Shown: positions 41,421-48,193 of the stretch, piece by piece
Layout of the letters: every line of letters starts with the position of its first letter
How positions within the stretch are numbered: the first letter of the stretch is position 1
Origin: a virus
IMG/VR virus record: IMGVR_UViG_3300006754_000028
Span: 1 to 50,740 of that record
Reading direction: 5' to 3' (one strand)
DNA length: 50,740 bases
Program-made: the position numbers and the translations under genes
The notes under the pieces: generated by a model
Seen by the model: the letters and a program-made list of their open reading frames with translations, nothing else
Told to the model about the DNA's origin: nothing
Database searches by the model: none

Positions 41421-42597
41421 AGTATTCCCTCTTCGGTTTCTCAGGGCCCATAAGTTTATCTTCAATCATCTCCTGCACCTTTGGACTTGCTGATTCATAG
41501 AGAGCCTGCTGCTGCTCCCTGACAGTCCTCTTCCCCCGCTGCGCATCTTCCATTCCCTTGTAGGCGTCGTAGCCTGGAACGGCCATGCCGAGCACACCCT
41601 CATATCTTGCCGGGGAACCTGGGATCTCCAGTTCACCCTTGACCTCTGTCGGCTTCCTTGACGGTCTGGTTCCCATCTTCGATTCACCGAAGGTGGACTT
41701 CGGAACATTTCTCTTCAGGTAGCTGGACATACCTTCATATCCTTCGATAGGGGTTTTCCTTGATGACCTCTCAGCCTGTTGCAAGAAGACGGGTTTGGTA
41801 GGTGCATAATTGGGATAAGATATCACCTCCTCCACCGGCTGAGGAAGACTTCTCCACTGATCATCAACTGGAACAAATCTATCGACTTTCGCCCCAACGC
41901 CCTCGTCACCCATCCGAACCAGTATGTTCTCCGCTGCCTTGGCTTTTCTAGTGGCAGTAGGAACGTCAGCCGACTTCCGAACAAAAGAACCAGGGACATC
42001 GACATACTCAGGCTGCTTCATGTAGTGCGCCCTGTAGTCTTGCAGGTTCTTCATTATGCGCTCCCTGTCATAGGGAAGGAACTCACGGGGCAGTGTCGGA
42101 TCCTTGACCATCTTCTCAGCGGTTGCAAAGACTCCCTCTACTGTCTCCTTGCCTGCCGATGCTCCCGCAGCAACACCCATGCCAAGTATGCCTGCCACCA
42201 CATCTGCAGTAAAGCCTGCCCCATACAACTGCTCCGCCATGTCGGCATACAGCTCCGCGTCCTTGAGCTTGGAGAACTGCTGGAGGGCAAGATCGTCATC
42301 CTTTCTTCTGATAGCCGAGACATCCTCCTCTACCTGGAACTCTTCCTCCTCCTTCATCGCCTTCTCTGCTTCCCCTTTCGGATAGTCCCTACCCTGGGTA
42401 TAGCCTCTCTTGCCTTCAAGAAACTCATCCATCTGTTCGTTGGTAAGATTATCCATAGAGACACCCCTGGGTATTCTTGGAGGAGGCTCCTCTTCAGTCA
42501 TCTCCCTTAGCAGCAGTTCACCTTCAGCCTGCCTGTCCCCTTTTTTCTGAAGTTCGATCAACTCATCATAGGACATATCTTCGTATTTGTCATCCAT
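41398..42597 (-). CDS. Large charged protein of unknown function, possible virion cargo
   Basis: A 399-residue protein. The first 110 residues are highly charged (Glu/Lys) and helical; an Ala/Gly-rich apolar helix follows (VVAGILGMGVAAGASAG, about 134-150), then a basic, Pro-rich, low-complexity remainder. It resembles the helical ejection-type proteins at 15.7-18.7 kb in composition, although it is encoded 9 kb away from the virion block. ATG after AGGAATTGAC, overlapping the upstream stop region. No family is recognised. Confidence 0.65.
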   Translation of the reverse strand: MDDKYEDMSYDELIELQKKGDRQAEGELLLREMTEEEPPPRIPRGVSMDNLTNEQMDEFLEGKRGYTQGRDYPKGEAEKAMKEEEEFQVEEDVSAIRRKDDDLALQQFSKLKDAELYADMAEQLYGAGFTADVVAGILGMGVAAGASAGKETVEGVFATAEKMVKDPTLPREFLPYDRERIMKNLQDYRAHYMKQPEYVDVPGSFVRKSADVPTATRKAKAAENILVRMGDEGVGAKVDRFVPVDDQWRSLPQPVEEVISYPNYAPTKPVFLQQAERSSRKTPIEGYEGMSSYLKRNVPKSTFGESKMGTRPSRKPTEVKGELEIPGSPARYEGVLGMAVPGYDAYKGMEDAQRGKRTVREQQQALYESASPKVQEMIEDKLMGPEKPKREYSTDYRYK

Positions 42598-42598
42598 G

Positions 42599-43342
42599 TC
42601 AATTCCTCAGCAGGTAGTCTTCGTAGCTCGTCCTGGCTCCCTCGTCAGTGAGGTCGGCGTCCTTCAGATCATACTCCCTGCCGCCAGGCATTTTCCGCCT
42701 CTTCTCCTTGAGCCTCTGGATCTCATGATAGACCTCGCCAGGATCCATCGATTCTTTCCTGCTTTGCTCCAGCCTCTCTATCTCCTCAGTTATATTCCTG
42801 AGAGATTCCCACTCCGTGTCGGTTCGGGGAGCCTGACCAGGGGCTTGCCGCTGACCCTCAACACTTCGCTCAATCTGCCCCTTCCACATCTCCTTCTGCC
42901 TTTGCTTCTGCCCCTCCAGCCTCCTCTTCTCACTCGCAGCCCTCTCAATGTTGGCCTGGTAGGCTTCCGCAGGAAGGTCTGCGACCTCCTCTCCGAACCT
43001 GGTAAGCGTGTCCAGGGACTTGGACGCCGTGCGTTCCGCCAATGATGGCATCCTCTCGCCTGCCGCAGAAGATGCCGTTCGCGCCGCTGCCGCCATGGAA
43101 GGTTTCTTACCTACCTCTTCAGCAGGCTCCTCACCACGCTTCTGAGGAGCTACGCGCTGGGGGTCGAACGTGGACAAAGGATCGATAGCCAACTCTGCTG
43201 CCTCCCTGAGGAGATAATCACCGACCCTCTCCCTCTCAGCATCCGAAAGCTGCCGCTGATCCTTCTTGAGCAACTCCTCTATTCCCTCGTCCTTCTTCTC
43301 AAAGGTCTCTTCCACCGTCTTCGTCATGTCTGGTTTGGCCAT
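42599..43342 (-). CDS. Charged coiled-coil protein of unknown function
   Basis: A 247-residue protein starting MAKPDMTKTVEETFEKKDE. It is almost entirely Glu/Lys/Arg/Ala-rich with long predicted helices (ANIERAASEKRRLEGQKQR; SLRNITEEIERLEQSRKES). GAAAGGAGAATGAC precedes the ATG. It is the first gene of a two-gene leftward unit served by a promoter candidate at 43442-43470. Similar charged proteins are found among internal virion proteins, but there is no direct evidence. Confidence 0.65.
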   Translation of the reverse strand: MAKPDMTKTVEETFEKKDEGIEELLKKDQRQLSDAERERVGDYLLREAAELAIDPLSTFDPQRVAPQKRGEEPAEEVGKKPSMAAAARTASSAAGERMPSLAERTASKSLDTLTRFGEEVADLPAEAYQANIERAASEKRRLEGQKQRQKEMWKGQIERSVEGQRQAPGQAPRTDTEWESLRNITEEIERLEQSRKESMDPGEVYHEIQRLKEKRRKMPGGREYDLKDADLTDEGARTSYEDYLLRN

Positions 43343-43383
43343 GTCATTCTCCTTTCAAGTCATCATAGCACACCGCAAACACC

Positions 43384-43413
43384 TTGACACCACACACCTT
43401 TCCACTGTATAAT
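43384..43413 (+). promoter_or_regulatory. Consensus sigma70-type promoter, rightward
   Basis: A perfect TTGACA (43384-43389) and a perfect TATAAT (43408-43413) are separated by 18 bp, giving the best promoter match in the window. It points right, into a region with no + strand gene, and would start RNA at about 43420. The transcript would run antisense to the leftward genes beyond 43560. Confidence 0.7.
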
Positions 43414-43419
43414 AAGGTG

Positions 43420-43561
43420 TCTGCTCCGAGTGGTTCAGACGATTATACAAAATCCGAGAGTTGAGTATAACGGGCGGGGTGAAGACCTCGCCCTTTCCAA
43501 TTAAGCCTACGAAGGGCATACCAGCCCCAGGGCATGGGCAGTCGGGTGTCCGTGCCCTTCT
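43420..43561 (+). ncRNA. Candidate small structured RNA from the consensus promoter
   Basis: Downstream of the strong promoter there is no credible + strand gene, but there are hairpins. GGGCG and CGCCC flank GGGTGAAGACCT at about 43472-43493, and GAAGGGCA (43511-43518) pairs perfectly with TGCCCTTC (43553-43560), enclosing a GCCC/GGGC pair. No T run follows, so the 3' end is uncertain and the RNA may extend antisense into the gene at 43560. The class is unknown. Confidence 0.4.
43442..43470 (-). promoter_or_regulatory. Leftward promoter of the 41.4-43.3 kb unit
   Basis: On the - strand TATAAT (43447-43442) lies 17 bp downstream of TTATAC (43470-43465). The start would be near 43435, inside the region transcribed by the rightward promoter at 43384. 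The two promoters therefore face each other across about 15 bp and should interfere. Confidence 0.5.
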
Positions 43562-43883
43562 ATCCGCCCAACAGAAACAGAACAAACCTGGTAGCCGCAA
43601 TAACAATCCCCACTACGGAGATGACCAGACCGAGATTCGCTCTTCTACGAGCTGAAGTGGAGATTCGGTACGCGCTACCAAGATTGTCCCTGGACACCTT
43701 GTACCTGAAGTGACCAATCGGATCAACATCCGGGATCCGCTCAACAAAGTCTGAGCACTCACGGCTCTCCCACACCTGGTCTTCCTCAAGCCTGAACTGA
43801 TACCACAAGCACATGCCACTGTACCTCTCAGGATAGTCAGAGGAATACTCAGCAAACAAACCGCACCTGCCACACCTAGACAT
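43560..43883 (-). CDS. Small membrane-anchored Cys-rich protein
   Basis: A 107-residue protein starting MSRCGRCGLFAEYSSDYPE. The N-terminus has CxxC and two more Cys (at about 28 and 46), a likely zinc-binding part. The C-terminus is a single hydrophobic helix (LVISVVGIVIAATRFVLFLL), so it is a tail-anchored membrane protein with a cytosolic zinc domain. I chose the ATG at 43883, which overlaps the upstream stop; the frame is open slightly further. Role unknown. Confidence 0.65.
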   Translation of the reverse strand: MSRCGRCGLFAEYSSDYPERYSGMCLWYQFRLEEDQVWESRECSDFVERIPDVDPIGHFRYKVSRDNLGSAYRISTSARRRANLGLVISVVGIVIAATRFVLFLLGG

Positions 43884-44088
43884 TGAACAAACCGTACTGA
43901 CCACCATTCACAATAGCCACCGCCGCTGGACTGACATACACGGTCTTACCATTGCAGTCTATCTCATAGGCCCTGCCCTCCCAGTAAGCCTCAGCAAATT
44001 CATGAGCCTGAACAATGGAGCTGTGAAGGACACACCCCCTCATCATCCTGGTCTCCCTGTCAATCCTGATCCACACCTCGTAGTTCAT
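43876..44088 (-). CDS. Small hypothetical protein (70 aa)
   Basis: MNYEVWIRIDRETRMMRGC opens a 70-residue protein with alternating strands and a helix (AHEFAEAYWEGRAYEID). It starts by ATGA-type overlap with its upstream neighbour and overlaps the next gene by eight bases. No family is recognised. Confidence 0.65.
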   Translation of the reverse strand: MNYEVWIRIDRETRMMRGCVLHSSIVQAHEFAEAYWEGRAYEIDCNGKTVYVSPAAVAIVNGGQYGLFNV

Positions 44089-44462
44089 CGAGACCAGTAC
44101 CCCTCTCTGCGGTAGTACTCCTCAGCCGCGCCGATCGGCTTCTCGGACTTACGACGGACATACCTCCTGCGGATGACAGCAGCCTGGCGAGCAAGGCGAA
44201 CACCGTCAACCATCACGCCAAGCTCATCACCAGAAGGAAGCACGACACCGTGCCTCTCAATCCTCCGACCGTAGAAACTGACAGCCCCAGCTACCGAGGA
44301 GCAAGCACCAGTGCCCTCAACAAACACCCTCTTCGCCTCCTCCCACCCAACATCACCAACGCTGACAAACGCCGAGATAAGACTGTGCCTGTACCTCTCG
44401 TTGCGAAATATAAAATCCACCAGGTCTTTCACGACCCTGACCGAAACATCAACCCCTTCCAT
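44085..44462 (-). CDS. Hypothetical helical basic protein
   Basis: A 125-residue protein starting MEGVDVSVRVVKDLVDFIF with AAAGGAGGATAAAG before the ATG at 44462. A Gly/Ser-rich middle (EGTGACSSVAGAVSFYG) is followed by a basic C-terminus (RRRYVRRKSEKP). The gene overlaps its neighbours on both sides. Unknown function. Confidence 0.65.
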   Translation of the reverse strand: MEGVDVSVRVVKDLVDFIFRNERYRHSLISAFVSVGDVGWEEAKRVFVEGTGACSSVAGAVSFYGRRIERHGVVLPSGDELGVMVDGVRLARQAAVIRRRYVRRKSEKPIGAAEEYYRREGYWSR

Positions 44463-44610
44463 CTTTATCCTCCTTTGAAAGACGAGCGAAATGCTCATCC
44501 TTGATTCTCTTGACAACCTTCTCGTACTGATAGTAATGCGCCTCATACAGATACTGAAGCACCGCTGGATCACTGTACGCCCTCTCCATCAAATCATCCA
44601 GGTCAATCAC
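44449..44610 (-). CDS. Small acidic helical protein (53 aa)
   Basis: A 53-residue frame, VIDLDDLMERAYSDPAVLQ onward, starting with GTG at 44610 that overlaps the methyltransferase stop (GTGA). The protein is helical and charged, with a Tyr-rich centre (YEAHYYQYEK). Its 3' end carries the AAAGGAGGATAAAG ribosome site of the next gene. It fills the only gap in this tight leftward operon, which supports it as a real gene. Confidence 0.6.
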   Translation of the reverse strand: MIDLDDLMERAYSDPAVLQYLYEAHYYQYEKVVKRIKDEHFARLSKEDKDGRG

Positions 44611-45242
44611 AGCAAACCCACCTCGTCACCCTCCATGTACCAGCCCACCCTCTCAGAGCGACTGAACATGTAGAGATACCCTCCCGCAGAACGCCTCTCG
44701 ACAAGATCATAGAACTCATCTGGCTTCTGGCTGTGCTTCCTCTTCGATGCCCTGACAATAGAACTGACTCCGTTGTCTCCAGTCTTAACCTGGCTGCCCC
44801 GTCCCCGTACACCAAACAGACACAGCTCATGCTGGCCCCTGAAGTAGTACCCAAGACCAAAACTAGGCTTAACCCAGCAAATATTGGTGATGTAACGGAA
44901 ACCAACCTCCCGCATCACCTTCAATCCGTCCTCAAGGTGGTTGTTAGTCACCCACAGGTACATATGGGCGTTCTCAGACACCTCATAGCCCTTCAGCCAC
45001 TCACGCATCACCAGTACACTTGCATCAGCACCCAACAGACTGTAATGCCTGTCAGCACCCCTCTGTATACGTCCACCACCACGCTCCAACCAAGGAGGAT
45101 CAGCAACAATCGTACTGACACTACGCAATTCGTCCCCTGAAACAAACTCAGGACACTCATCATGAGCTGATAACTCTGCAATTCGTCCACAATCCAACGA
45201 ACAATGCCAGCAATTGTCACGTTCAAAACGCTCAACAGACAT
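44607..45242 (-). CDS. MT-A70 family adenine methyltransferase
   Basis: A 211-residue protein starting MSVERFERDNCWHCSLDCG after CGGAGGATTAGA. ADPPW (47-51) is the catalytic motif of MT-A70 enzymes, YYFRGQHELCLFGVRG is the conserved block after it, and HSQKPDEFYDLVER is the SAM-binding region near the C-terminus. An N-terminal set of cysteines (11, 14, 18, 30) may bind zinc. It should methylate N6 of adenine, probably in DNA. It is the first gene of a leftward operon of small genes and is the second adenine methyltransferase in the window, of a different class from that at 690. Confidence 0.85.
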   Translation of the reverse strand: MSVERFERDNCWHCSLDCGRIAELSAHDECPEFVSGDELRSVSTIVADPPWLERGGGRIQRGADRHYSLLGADASVLVMREWLKGYEVSENAHMYLWVTNNHLEDGLKVMREVGFRYITNICWVKPSFGLGYYFRGQHELCLFGVRGRGSQVKTGDNGVSSIVRASKRKHSQKPDEFYDLVERRSAGGYLYMFSRSERVGWYMEGDEVGLL

Positions 45243-45334
45243 TCTAATCCTCCGATACAGCCGACACATAATGTAATTCGCTCAATGCGACGGCAGATGT
45301 TGAAATCCTCTGTTTTTCGTCGGGGTTAAACATC

Positions 45335-45350
45335 GAAGAACTTGTTCTTC
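45335..45350. promoter_or_regulatory. Perfect 7-bp inverted repeat upstream of the MT-A70 operon
   Basis: GAAGAAC and GTTCTTC are separated by TT, and the site is flanked by GTTAAA on one side and GTTAAC on the other. It lies about 95 bp upstream of the MT-A70 start, where an operator for a dimeric repressor would be expected. No clear -10/-35 pair was identified beside it. Confidence 0.4.
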
Positions 45351-45447
45351 TCTGTTAACACCCCTAGAAAAACCCTCTAATTAGGAATGTAACCACAAAT
45401 CAGCCCGAAATCCACTGCCATCTTCTAGTGACCGCTAGATTGCCCGT

Positions 45448-45567
45448 ATGATGGGGGAGGAAAAAACCGTAAAAAAAGACAGCAAAGCAATACATCGAAG
45501 GGGAAAACGGCGCAAATGGAAGAAACAGGATACTCTGGAAAAGCTGAAAACCTCTCTAGGGGGGTAA
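45448..45567 (+). CDS. Possible 39-residue Lys/Arg-rich peptide
   Basis: A frame starting MMGEEKTVKKDSKAIHRRG and ending KTSLGG is 39 residues long and very basic. There is no ribosome binding site before either ATG, and it lies at the edge of a long non-coding stretch, so it may not be expressed. If real, it would bind nucleic acid. Confidence 0.25.
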   Translation: MMGEEKTVKKDSKAIHRRGKRRKWKKQDTLEKLKTSLGG

Positions 45568-45894
45568 CACATATATGGTCATCCCCCACGGGGGGGGAGC
45601 ACCACCCAACCCCCATGCACATGCGATCATTTCTGTCGGCGCGCACAGCTCCGCTCGCCCAGTAGAGGAGTTTCAAATTCCTCTTAATGCCAAAAATCGA
45701 ACCTGGGACGGGGCCGTTGCTCGCAGCTACAGAACAGGTCTGGATCTCGGTTCTGATTCCGACGCTGGACATGCTCGCCTACCGTCAGATCTGCCACTGT
45801 CCCATGTTCAATTGCCCAACGTGCTCCACTGGTTCAACCGTGCAAAATAAAAAAAAACGATATTTCTTTCATCCCCGTGGTTAGGGGCTATTCT
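45568..45894. other. Non-coding stretch upstream of the structured RNA
   Basis: No credible gene is seen on either strand; frames here lack ribosome sites and protein-like composition. Visible structure includes CCCCC/GGGGG around ACG (45583-45595) and AGAGGA/TCCTCT around 45654-45674. A tRNA was considered for 45,690-45,790 on both strands and rejected. The promoter A-tract starts at about 45845. Confidence 0.5.
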
Positions 45895-45902
45895 GGTACA
45901 AT
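45845..45902 (+). promoter_or_regulatory. Candidate promoter of the large structured RNA
   Basis: An extended -10 element, TGGTACAAT (45894-45902), lies about 40 bp downstream of a 13-base A-rich tract (45845-45858) that could act as an UP element. There is no clear TTGACA, as is usual with TGn-extended promoters. A start near 45909 is predicted. Confidence 0.45.
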
Positions 45903-45908
45903 GTCATG

Positions 45909-46590
45909 ATTATCGTAGACAGCCTGTTTGTAAATGTCGAGAATCGAATTACAATGATTTCACAAACCGAGGGCGGCAACCAAGCCGAACCGGAAAGGAG
46001 GTACATCACCATAGTTTCAAAGGGTCGTTCCCACAACGTCAAGGCAGATCCGCCTAGGATCCCTGGAGACACTTCCCGAGGGGAAGGCCGCATTAGTCGA
46101 GCGGAGTCCATGCACAAGACGAACCGCACTGCGAGGATCAAATGCTACCTGTATCATGGGGACATGAATGCTTGATCCATATCGAAGCCCCGACATAGGC
46201 TTGATCAGTGTTTTGGAGAGATCAGAACAGCGACATTAATACAGCCGTGCAATCGGGGAGGGTGTGACAACCTAGCCGTAGCCTACCTAGTAGGCGAGCA
46301 CAGAACAGGCTACCCGCTGGATCAACAATAGCGCCGGGTGAACGGATCCTTTAAACAGGAGTCGCCGGTGTACAAGTAGGGATAGGGAAAAACCCACCGT
46401 GCAACCTGGTGTTCGCCGGGTGGTGAGTGGAGACTATCCCCCAGATCTAGCGAAATTGTGAGATGTTCCGATTGATGGTAGCGATACCGAGATCCAAACA
46501 ACCGCGGCGAATCCTCCTCCTATATGGTGGGAGGAGCACATAAAAAGGTAGCCACTCTACTTTATCGGCTATCTGTGCTTCTCCTTTTTA
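45909..46590 (+). ncRNA. Candidate large structured non-coding RNA (about 680 nt)
   Basis: This gene-free stretch is packed with local and nested pairings. They include GTTTGT/ACAAAC (45926/45962) and GATCC/GGATC (46047/46057). A three-way junction at about 46064-46109 has hairpins CTTCCC-GAG-GGGAAG and CCGC/GCGG closed by TGGA..GTCCA. Others are GGATCAA/TTGATCC (46135/46172), AAGCC/GGCTT (46185/46198), GCCTAC/GTAGGC (46281/46290), GGGATAG/CTATCCC (46379/46434), and GATCT/AGATC (46444/46490) enclosing GGTA-GCGA-TACC with a GNRA tetraloop. CTCCTCC/GGAGGAG (46514/46530) precedes the terminal hairpin. The scale and phage context recall ornate RNAs such as GOLLD and ROOL, but I cannot assign a family from sequence alone. 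Confidence 0.6.
46542..46589 (+). terminator. Long terminal hairpin ending in T5
   Basis: AAAAAGG (46542-46548) pairs with CCTTTTT (46583-46589), enclosing an AGGTAGCC/GGCTATCT helix (46546-46553 with 46567-46574); the two helices share AGG and could be alternatives. The 3' arm doubles as a T run, so this is a plausible 3' end for the RNA at 45909-46590. AACTATATTTCAACC follows, similar to the element after the downstream cassettes. Confidence 0.55.
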
Positions 46591-46619
46591 ACTATATTTC
46601 AACCAACAAAGGAGCAAAA

Positions 46620-46973
46620 ATGCATATAGTAGACCAAGCGTTACTCAAAGAGATCACCCGATTGGATGAAGAGAATTCCATTCTCCGATTAAGGATCAAG
46701 ACCATCGAACAAGAAGCCGGGGTTAAAAACCTCCGTCGCCTTGAAAAGAAGATCCAACAATTGAGGGCTGCAAACGTGAACATGTCTAGCGTAATAACTG
46801 CCCTCGAATCATTCCGGGACTATGTCTATGATCAACGTGACGATCATGCACTCCTGTCCTATGAGTGTTTCACTGAGCATCATGAAAAATGCGGGTACGA
46901 TTTTTGGCTAGAGAATCCTAACAGTGAATCGTTTCATGATGATCCTGATCATCTACCCGATCGGGCCTGGTAA
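46620..46973 (+). CDS. Coiled-coil hypothetical protein
   Basis: A 117-residue protein starting MHIVDQALLKEITRLDEEN. The first 65 residues form a heptad-patterned coiled coil; the C-terminal half is acidic with His/Cys (CFTEHHEKCGYDF). AAAGGAGCAAAA is the ribosome site. It is the first gene after the structured RNA. Function unknown. Confidence 0.7.
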   Translation: MHIVDQALLKEITRLDEENSILRLRIKTIEQEAGVKNLRRLEKKIQQLRAANVNMSSVITALESFRDYVYDQRDDHALLSYECFTEHHEKCGYDFWLENPNSESFHDDPDHLPDRAW

Positions 46974-46998
46974 GTCTACCCGATCCGATCTTTACTTT

Positions 46999-47030
46999 GG
47001 GGATCATTCGATCCCCCTTTGATTCTATTT
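46999..47030 (+). repeat. Hairpin + TTTGATTCTATTT cassette, copy 1
   Basis: GGGGATC/GATCCCC (46999-47005 with 47010-47016, loop ATTC) is followed one base later by TTTGATTCTATTT (47018-47030), a CAA-rich leader and a ribosome site. The upstream CCCGATCCGATCTTTACTTT is shared with copy 2. Confidence 0.85.
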
Positions 47031-47057
47031 CACAACAAACCAACAACAGGAGCAAAC

Positions 47058-47300
47058 ATGAACTATAAGGAAACTGAAAGCCATCTTATTTACACGCCGC
47101 TGTGGTGGCATTTACAAGGGCTTCAACAGACCTCTAGCGGGTATGGTAGTAAACTTACTACCCCGTACAAGGTTCGACACGACGGTCGATTGTACCGGGT
47201 CTATTGTATCTGCTGGAGTAACTCCGGAAGCCTGTACATATTGCCGGGCGGCCGTCCCCTTTATCTCCAGTCCTGGAACACTTTCCGGCCGGCTGAATAA
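47058..47300 (+). CDS. Hypothetical protein (80 aa)
   Basis: MNYKETESHLIYTPLWWHL begins an 80-residue, Trp/Tyr-rich protein with a beta-patterned core (YRVYCICWSNSGSLYILPG). CAGGAGCAAAC precedes the ATG. No family is recognised. Flanked by cassette copies 1 and 2. Confidence 0.65.
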   Translation: MNYKETESHLIYTPLWWHLQGLQQTSSGYGSKLTTPYKVRHDGRLYRVYCICWSNSGSLYILPGGRPLYLQSWNTFRPAE

Positions 47301-47321
47301 GCCCGATCCGATCTTTACTTT

Positions 47322-47353
47322 GGGGATCAAGTGATCCCCCTTTGATTCTATTT
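47322..47353 (+). repeat. Hairpin + TTTGATTCTATTT cassette, copy 2
   Basis: GGGGATC/GATCCCC (47322-47328 with 47333-47339, loop AAGT), then TTTGATTCTATTT (47341-47353). Together with the upstream 20 bases it repeats copy 1 over about 50 bases. Confidence 0.85.
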
Positions 47354-47380
47354 CACAACAATCCATAGGAGGATAACCCA

Positions 47381-47635
47381 ATGACAAAACCAACATCACC
47401 TACAACCCTGCGAGTCTACGTTGTCGTAGACTCGGAAGGCAACCAGATCAGGGCGCATATGAATCTTGACAGGGCGACGGCTCAAGCCGATGAGATAGGC
47501 GGCGTGGTGTGGTGCGTACTGTACCGCACTGAGGGATCATTCCTGATCCATCCCGATCGCCCCGATGACCTGGAAGATGTCCACCCGTCCCGTCCAACGG
47601 ATGGCGTGTTCGAAACCTGGTCACTTGTTCGCTGA
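47381..47635 (+). CDS. Hypothetical protein (84 aa)
   Basis: MTKPTSPTTLRVYVVVDSE opens an 84-residue protein with an N-terminal beta strand pair and a helix (LDRATAQADEIGG), then VVWCVLYRTEGSFL. A small alpha/beta fold is likely. TAGGAGGATAACCC is the ribosome site. Unknown function. Confidence 0.7.
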   Translation: MTKPTSPTTLRVYVVVDSEGNQIRAHMNLDRATAQADEIGGVVWCVLYRTEGSFLIHPDRPDDLEDVHPSRPTDGVFETWSLVR

Positions 47636-47657
47636 TCTACCTTTACATCTAGACCCC

Positions 47658-47688
47658 GGGATCAAGTGATCCCCCTTTGATTCTATTT
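47658..47688 (+). repeat. Hairpin + TTTGATTCTATTT cassette, copy 3
   Basis: GGGATC/GATCCC (47658-47663 with 47668-47673, loop AAGT), then TTTGATTCTATTT (47676-47688). It is preceded by TCTACCTTTACATCTAG, the block also seen before copy 5. Confidence 0.85.
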
Positions 47689-47723
47689 CACAACAACAAA
47701 CCAATCCATAGGAGGATAACCCA

Positions 47724-47990
47724 ATGATTACTACCCTAACTATCGAAGCCTGCTCCGACTGCTACACCTATGCAAGCGGTGACCTTTCATCCTTTGACTA
47801 CTACTACGATAAAGAGGAATCAGAGAGGCTCATAGGCCACATAGAAGAGCGCACCACCGAACTGTGCAACGAGCACGGATACATGACACAGGGTGATAGC
47901 CTCGGCTTCTCTAACTCATCCTGCGAGTGCTGCAATTCACACCTGGCCGGCGACCGTCACGAATTGGTGTTCATCTCGGAGTCACAATGA
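47724..47990 (+). CDS. Small Cys-rich protein of a widespread phage family
   Basis: An 88-residue protein with CSDC (about 10-13), a single Cys in the middle and CECCNSHLAGDRHE near the C-terminus. The CxxC...CxCC...GDRH layout is familiar from small proteins in many phages (notably actinobacteriophages) and is probably zinc-binding; its function is not known. It overlaps the following membrane-protein gene by four bases. Confidence 0.7.
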   Translation: MITTLTIEACSDCYTYASGDLSSFDYYYDKEESERLIGHIEERTTELCNEHGYMTQGDSLGFSNSSCECCNSHLAGDRHELVFISESQ

Positions 47991-48133
47991 CTGAATTCTT
48001 TGTGCTCCTTGAATGCCTGGGCCTGGGGCTGCTAGCCCTGGTGCTCGTTCCCAACTGGAACAGTGATACAAAACTGGAGATGGTCTCTGTCCCTGTGGCA
48101 GGACTCGCCCTGCTGATCTGGCTCTACATCTAG
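47987..48133 (+). CDS. Small two-helix membrane protein
   Basis: MTEFFVLLECLGLGLLALV starts a 48-residue protein with two hydrophobic helices (about 4-20 and 33-48) joined by a polar loop (NWNSDTKLEMV). It is likely an inner-membrane protein; a holin-like or superinfection role is possible but not shown. The start is at the ATGA overlap. Its 3' end resembles the non-coding block before copies 3 and 5. Confidence 0.65.
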   Translation: MTEFFVLLECLGLGLLALVLVPNWNSDTKLEMVSVPVAGLALLIWLYI

Positions 48134-48138
48134 ACCCC

Positions 48139-48168
48139 GGGATCCGTAGATCCCCTTTGATTCTATTT
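48139..48168 (+). repeat. Hairpin + TTTGATTCTATTT cassette, copy 4
   Basis: GGGATC/GATCCC (48139-48144 with 48149-48154, loop CGTA), then TTTGATTCTATTT (48156-48168), a CAAC leader and AAGGAGGATAAC. Confidence 0.85.
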
Positions 48169-48193
48169 CACAACCAACCAAGGAGGATAACCA

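Noticed and set aside
45335-45350. LexA (DinR-type) box
   Set aside because: GAAC-TT-GTTC has a two-base spacer; the Gram-positive LexA site needs four between GAAC and GTTC.
45425-45772. 115-residue frame on the - strand
   Set aside because: No ribosome site, Cys/Pro/Phe-rich shadow-like composition, and it overlaps hairpins; not accepted as a gene.
45690-45790. tRNA-like sequence (GGTTCGATT on the - strand, CGGTTCTGATTCCG on the + strand)
   Set aside because: A T-arm-like hairpin is visible, but no matching acceptor stem, D-arm and anticodon arm could be built on either strand.
45906-46175. 89-residue frame MIIVDSLFVNVENR on the + strand
   Set aside because: It has no ribosome binding site, unusual composition and coincides with a dense set of RNA helices, including a three-way junction; better explained as non-coding RNA.
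46190-46500. Group I intron
   Set aside because: ACTATCC resembles part of a group I core, but no split gene flanks the region and I could not build P3-P7 convincingly.
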